The position numbers and the translations under genes were made by a program. From Eucalyptus grandis (Eukaryota > Streptophyta > Magnoliopsida > Myrtales > Myrtaceae): a stretch of DNA of 64,000 nt. This document shows positions 58,600 through 64,000 of this stretch, piece by piece; position 1 is the first letter of the stretch; each line of letters starts with the position of its first letter. The notes under the pieces are model-generated. The model was not told the origin of the DNA, made no database searches, and saw nothing but the letters and a program-made list of their open reading frames with translations. The stretch spans positions 14,074,001 through 14,138,000 of the forward strand of contig NC_052620.1 of assembly GCF_016545825.1 (NCBI RefSeq), written 5' to 3'.

Positions 58600-60480
58600 C
58601 ATTGAAAAATACAAGGAAATTATCCATATCTTCCTTAATACTCCATATCTCCCTTAATTCTCCATATCTCTTAGAATTGTGAAACAAATAGTACAAAATA
58701 GCGAGATCATCTCACAGTGGGATTGAGAGATGGTCCCCACATGGTAGAGTGAAATAGATCAAGGAGAGCACAAGAGACTGATTCACGAAGGACAAACGGT
58801 TAAACTTGATGTTTTCCCAACTTGAATGGCAAGAAATCAAATGTTCATTGTCAACAAAATGTAAATGACCACTTGAAATTGGAAGGCCTAACATAGAGAA
58901 AGAAGCAAGACCCAATTGAGAATGCCAAGTTTCAGGTCATACTGTGATAGCACAACTAGCGAAAGAGTTCAGAAGTTTTAAGCAAATAAGTTTGAAAAGG
59001 GTCCCACTTTACAGCCTGTCCCAAGTTTCTAACCCATTTGTAGATTTTGCACACGGCAACACTTAGGAAAGAGGTGAATGTCAAGATGAAGTTTGCATAA
59101 TTATCCCATGGAAATCAATTTAAAGAGAGTTAAGGAAAAAGAAAGTGTTAGGTGTTGAAATGTTTTTGTACAACTAACTATCATTTATGGGTTATCGATT
59201 GTATGAATAGTAGGTGCTTGTGAAGTAAACGAGTTTGACTTAAACAAATTGGATTGGAAGTCATGCAACTACAATAGGTGGAATCAAGAACCATCAATCA
59301 TAAGTATCTAAAGAGACCAATAGAGTAGAAGTGTATAAATAAAGGAGGAAGTACCAAATGAACGAAAAATAGCATGTAAATTCTCTAGAGTAACAAAACA
59401 GCCGTTGGGAGAATCCTCAATGGTAATAGCAATGGTGGATCCGCGTGTAAGTGGACCTCTATATCGAGAGCGGTTATTCATCCCATAGGTTTCTTAGGTT
59501 GTAGTCAATAGCAATTGGATGCAGGATGACCCTGTCGGCGATAGTGCGTACAATAGCATTTGCATGATGAAGAAGAAGCAGTAGCAACAAGCACCACATC
59601 TGTAGAAGTGGACGAAGTAGTGCGTTATGCATTCAATATAGCAACTTAGGTCTCCTCAGTCAACAACACTGAGAGAACTACTTCAAGATGAGGTAACGCA
59701 TCTCTATGTAGAAGTGAAGATCACAGAAGATCAAACTCATCATTAGTTGCCATTAGAAATTGCGTAACACCCATACGTTCATGATATTCAACAAATTTGT
59801 GAGCATCATAATTCCTTCCCATTGTGGTTAAGATAAGGCTAGCTGATCCCATAAAGCATGTGTGGAGGATAAAAAAATCATTAAAAACTAACCTCTCCCT
59901 TAATGCATATGATGCAGATTTTCTAACAATTGATATTGATGGGTAATGTCTAAGATGAAATATCGAGTGCAAGGAGAACTCAGGCTTCCTTTGCTCTATT
60001 GAGGCGACCAAACTAAAGTCTAATAGATGGAATCGAAATGTTTCAAAACTACATTAGGGTCTGATGATTCTTGCTATCCCACCCCACCAAATATTCACTA
60101 GATTTATCCATAGTTTCATTAGTAGTCTTAGTAGGTGCATAGATATTGCTAGTGACATAGCACCAATGCTTGTGTCCTCTCGAAAAACTTGATATTTATT
60201 GAGCCCATAAAATAGAATTTGAACCATCCAAAATGGTCTCAGTGGATAGTGAAACTTCAAGTAATCCATAATATCCACTTAACCGGCGGATAGAGTGGAA
60301 TGGATAAAGAATGAAGAGACCGGCACCTTGGAGGATAGATATAGTGAGACTAAAGTCAAAAACAAACTCAGCACATCGAAAAACCTTGGGAAAGTCTGAA
60401 GTCTTCCAGAACTACTTGAAAATGAAACAAATTGGATGTAAATAAAAGAGAACAGGTTTGGTCTCATGTCCTAAATCAAG
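58600..60480 (-). pseudogene. Minus-strand Copia relic (gag, GAG-pre-integrase)
   Basis: Read on the minus strand from high to low coordinates. A gag-like region (60280-59720) precedes a zinc knuckle at about 59585-59505 (CTHYRRQGHPASNC, second Cys changed to Tyr) preceded by STDVVLVATASSSS. A pre-integrase/integrase start follows at 58915-58712 (HLISCHSSWENIKF, then a decayed HSDVWGP-like block). Stops and frame changes throughout. The rest of pol is absent. The zinc-knuckle region is repeated at 28330-28560. Confidence 0.7.
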
Positions 60481-60929
60481 TTCGGTTTGCTCAATTGAAC
60501 CGGTCGGTCTGTATAGGACGAACCAGCTAACCGTGCAAGCCCACCGGCTGGGCTGAAGTAACAAAAATGTGCCATGTTGATGTGACTATTGACGTGGCAC
60601 ATGATGCGTCACTGGTGTGGCGAATAACGTGAGAGTGACACCAGCATGCTTACAAGAGTTGTTACTGTGTGGATCCGAAAGACAGTGGCGCATGGTGATG
60701 GGTGTGAGTGTGTGCGGTGGCAGATCGCAACAAAATTATAGAATCTGGCTCTTTTTGGGGGCGGCAAATTTGACGTTGGTGTTGGCTTTTTTATAACGAG
60801 CAACAAAAGGTGTTAGAACAACACTCAAAGGCTAGTGGTTTCCTCAAACAACAAGAGCTCTGATAATGTTGTTATAAAAATTGTATAATTATGGGCGCTT
60901 CCTCAGATAACAAGAGCTCTAATTGATAT
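60481..60929. other. Untranslated 5' region of the minus-strand Copia relic; duplicated PBS-like motif
   Basis: ACAAGAGCTCTGATAATG (about 60848) and AACAAGAGCTCTAATTGATA (about 60910) are, on the minus strand, TTATCAGAGCTC and TATCAATTAGAGCTC. These resemble Copia primer-binding sites. No gene. Confidence 0.4.
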
Positions 60930-61833
60930 TGCTAGTATGAGTACCTAGAGAGGGGTGAATAGGTATATAAAAGATTTTTCTTCAGTAATTACACAATACT
61001 AGACAGTTGATGGATTTGAGACAAGCGATAATCAAAGTAAGACGAGAGAAGAGAAAATTGAACACGCGGTTTATAGTGGATTCGGCTTATATCAAGCCTA
61101 CGTCCACTCTTCTTCACTGACAACCTATTGGCTGGATTCCACTATGAACAAAAGAGAAGTTACAGCACAGCTTTGCCTTGATTCCACAGTGTAGATGTTC
61201 TACCACACCTCCTCAAGATTTCTCACAAATATAGACTCTCTTTTGTATACAAGTATTCGCTCAGAGTAATTGTCTAAACAAAAAAGGAGCTTCAAACTTT
61301 AGAATTCTTCTATCGCGCACTACTTGAACAACTAAGACCGTCTTCCTTATATACTCCTTTATGCCATCATACCCGTTGGCACTTACCAAAGGAATTCTTC
61401 CAATCTACCCGTTGGACAGAATCAATTAGGAAGATTGTTCGAGCTATTAAAGGAACGTGTTGATAGCCCATCAATCCTGTTCGCCCATACAATCAGGATC
61501 TTGATTTCCATAAGTAGAACCTTCCAATAATATTTAGGCAATCACCGGATCTTCAATTATCGAGTCAATCTTCGATCAATCAAAGGACTCCGTTATGTCT
61601 TTTCCAGCCACGAGATCTTCTCCAGTTGATAAGGTTAAATCCTTAACGAAACATCCAGGTTCGGATAACCTTTCTTCAACGGATTAGAGACTGTCAATGA
61701 GGATAGACTTTGAGTCTTGAGTCCGGCTGTCCGGAGGTCTTCGACTTTAAATAACAGAGTCTGCAAGCCTTCAGACTAGACTGATGGAAACGTTTTGTCA
61801 ACTTCAAAACACTTCAAGAAGATTTCTCCAACA
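60930..61833 (-). repeat. LTR of a minus-strand Copia (Sirevirus-like) element
   Basis: Read on the minus strand it begins TGTTGGAGAAATC directly after a polypurine tract (AAAAAAGGGGGAGAT, about 61834-61848) and ends ...ACCTATTCACCCCTCTCTAG and ACTAGCA. That ending resembles Sirevirus and related Copia LTRs. About 904 bp. By its polypurine tract it is the 3' LTR of the element to its right; the other LTR lies outside the window. Confidence 0.7.
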
Positions 61834-61848
61834 ATCTCCCCCTTTTTT
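61834..61848 (-). promoter_or_regulatory. Polypurine tract of minus-strand Copia element
   Basis: AAAAAAGGGGGAGAT on the minus strand immediately before the LTR. It would prime plus-strand DNA synthesis. Confidence 0.7.
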
Positions 61849-62205
61849 ATGGTGACAAAACTTTCCTGCAGATTTGGATAACTTTGACCTGCAAAACATT
61901 TCTCAAACACATATGCATATCTTATAGAGATAAATGGCTAAATGAATAATACTAGAATCTGCAACCACATAAAATAGGTTAGTCTAGTATACGATAAAGC
62001 CATCCATAAGATATCAATACTAGTTTAATAAAAGCAGTCAGGTCCAAGTCTAGTTCAGTTCTCATCCAGACACAAAACAAAGTCAAACAAAGTTCAAACA
62101 ACAAAACAATCCAACAAAAAGTTTAACAATTGAAAGCAATTGAAAGTTTGTTCAAATCTTGCATCTCTCCCCCTTTTTGTCAGCATTAAAAAGGTTGAGA
62201 TGTAG

Positions 62206-63930
62206 TCAAGATTGCTTGGGAACGCAGACAAGCTGGAAATTTTCCATAGACTGAACGATGCCTTCCAGCCTTTTAAAGTCTTCCTGCAGTTGTGCAATCT
62301 CCTCACTCTTGGCATTGGCCTGATTCTGAACAGAGAGGGCTTGCATCTTATCATTCAATGAACAGGAAGAAGCTTGACCTTCATTCTTCAAGCTTTGAAC
62401 CTCGCATCCCAAGGCATAAATTTGACCTCGCATCTCCAAGAGAATATCCATGATTCTGCGAAAATCTGCTGTATTATCAGTCTGAGTACTTGCTTCAGCC
62501 CTATCTGATGGAGTAAATGCAGATGATGGTAAATCAGCATAATCTTGCAGGTTTGGCGATGATACTTCATGACCTTCCTCTGGAAATTGAGAGGCATAAA
62601 CATCCTCTGGGTCTGCAGGTGAGCGACTGACTCCTTCACTTGCATCGGGATATAAAGACTTCACTCCTTTCTCCCGATCTCCCCTCGTTTCCATGCCTAC
62701 GGGTGGAGAAGAGTGTTCCTCAGGTTCTCCTTCTTCTCTTCTTTCTTCTTCAGGTCTTTCCTCCTCTACTTCTTTTTCAGCTTCTCTTTCTTCTTCTTCC
62801 TTCTCCTCTCGCTTCTTTCGTCATTTGTTCCGATTCTTTCGTGGAACAGACGACTTAAATTCTTCAAAGCCATTGCGAGAGATGGTGATGTCTTCCTCAT
62901 CATCTTCATCCTCAATGAGGAGAGCTCTTCTTCTCTTGGATGGAGCAACCATGGGCTCCTTCCCTTTTCTTTTAGCTGCAGAAGAGATTTGATGATGTTT
63001 GGTAGGAGTTTTCTCCTTGAATTTCTCCAACTCCTTGCTCAGTTCCTTCAGACGCATTTTGGTCACCATTTTCAGTCCTACCACCATATGATCGCATGGT
63101 CGAACACAAAAGATTTGCGGAGGCTAAATATTTAGATGTCTGAATAACTTCGTAACAAGGCTTGGATAAGGGAGTTGACCTCTGTCCTTCATCATTGCTC
63201 TATACATGTGAAACATAACAGTGTGAGGGAGAGAAAACCTTTTCCCAAAGAGGATGGCATACATCAGCTTGGCCTCTGAACTTGAAACATCAGTCTTAGA
63301 AGTTGATTTCGGTCGGAGGCAATTAATCACAATTTTGTGAAGCAAGATGTTGAATGCACTCATCCTTAAGTAGGTGATCTTTTCATCTGTTATCTTATCA
63401 TTCACTAGTTCCAGTGTGGCCCGAGCAATGGAAACTTTGATTGGTTGATATCTTCCTCTTTCAACTCCTAACACATCTGCCAGCATATTCATATCCACAA
63501 CATAGTCCTGGTCTTTAACGCTGAAAGAGAATCTATTCGCATTCAAAAGCTAAGATTTGAATAGAAGTATGCAAGTTAATTCAAGCATAGGCCTCGTAGT
63601 GTCGAGCGTAACTTTTCAAGTTGAAGATAACCGAACTTTTCCCTCAAGTTCACATTCACAAAGATCCAGAAAATCAAAATCCACACTCCTAGGGTTTATT
63701 ACCCCACGCTTCAGCAATTTTGAGTACAGATCCTTTTGTTCCTTCGATCTGAACAAATCTCCCCTTTTTCCTTGATTTTCAACCGCAACACCCATTTTCG
63801 GTTGAAATTGACTGTACAATTTGTCATCATCATTCCCATCTGATTCGGCCCCTGATCACGAGGATCACTTGGGATATTTGCAAGGGTTTCCTCAGCCACC
63901 CCTTTACGAGCAATTCCCAAACTTTCCATT
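62206..63930 (-). pseudogene. Envelope-like/structural ORF of a Sirevirus-type Copia element, broken
   Basis: Between pol (off the window to the right) and the 3' LTR lies an additional minus-strand frame, as in SIRE1-type Copia elements. From 63930 downward: a start MESLGIARKG, a frame change near 63810, then a globular part (DLYSKLLKRGV; VVDMNMLADVLGV; YAILFGKRFSLP; QLPYPSLVTKLF) resembling the 'putative plant transposon protein' domain. Next comes a basic, acidic low-complexity region (about 62950-62770, KRKGKEPM, EDEDDEEDI). A C-terminal part has coiled-coil character (about 62450-62210, QSLKNEG, KSEEIAQLQEDFKRLEGIV). At least two stops or shifts (near 63550 and 63125) interrupt it. Its function is unknown; an envelope role is only a proposal for the family. 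Confidence 0.6.
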
Positions 63931-64000
63931 TTTCACAAAAAGATATATTCGTTCCCATATCCTTTGTCTTTAAGAAAATCATCAATATAGTTCAAAGGAG
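63931..64000. other. Window end, inside the minus-strand Copia element
   Basis: Short AT-rich stretch upstream of the ORF start; no feature. Confidence 0.4.

Noticed and set aside
62640..63135. Plus-strand Phe/Ser-rich frames
   Set aside because: Antisense shadows of the acidic-basic region of the minus-strand retroelement ORF.
1..64000. CRISPR arrays, bacterial operons, rRNA genes
   Set aside because: None seen; repeats present are transposon-, microsatellite- or duplication-derived.

Overview
The window looks like nuclear DNA of a flowering plant, most likely a woody eudicot. It has intron-bearing plant gene families (a NAC transcription factor and BAHD acyltransferases), AT-rich intergenic DNA, and many plant retrotransposons and small DNA transposons. 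There are no operons, ribosomal RNA genes, convincing tRNA genes or CRISPR arrays. The species cannot be named from sequence alone; a Myrtaceae-like tree is only a guess.

Layout. 1-4509: right part of a hAT DNA transposon with a decayed transposase and a terminal inverted repeat ending GCTCACCCCTA. 7545-8697 (minus): an apparently intact three-exon NAC gene, close to Arabidopsis ANAC090. 8830-17108: gene-poor, with two tandem repeats, a microsatellite and a tiny retroposon scar. 17114-19821: probable large Ty3/gypsy solo LTR. 20641-27920: an old Copia element split by a second Copia element (21100-26433) with LTRs, primer-binding site, polypurine tract and AGCTC target-site duplication. 29206-32389: a 3.2 kb non-autonomous hAT element with a perfect 8-bp duplication, carrying five exon-like pieces of a host gene.

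33711-58455 is an expanded BAHD acyltransferase locus. Three two-exon genes (33.7-35.5, 38.2-40.8 and 53.8-56.2 kb) alternate with three truncated exon-1 copies (35.6, 43.3 and 58.3 kb), so the duplicating unit seems to have been a full gene plus a truncated one. The second and third genes look coding-competent; the first has a 10-bp frameshifting deletion. Transposons inserted after duplication: a hAT MITE and a Mutator-like MITE in introns, a Harbinger-like element, a 5-kb Copia element (44542-49531) and a 3-kb solo LTR (49870-52841). For several of these the paralogous copy preserves the empty site, which dates the insertion relative to the duplication. 58.6-60.5 kb is a minus-strand Copia relic. 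60.9-64 kb is an LTR plus the envelope-like/structural reading frame of another minus-strand Copia element, probably Sirevirus-like.

Working host genes are therefore probably one NAC regulator and two flavonoid/anthocyanin-type acyltransferases; nearly everything else is transposon-derived. The most interesting signal is the hAT group with TAGGGGTG ends and dense GGTTCC or GGTTCGG arrays just inside the ends, one member of which captured an intron-containing gene segment.
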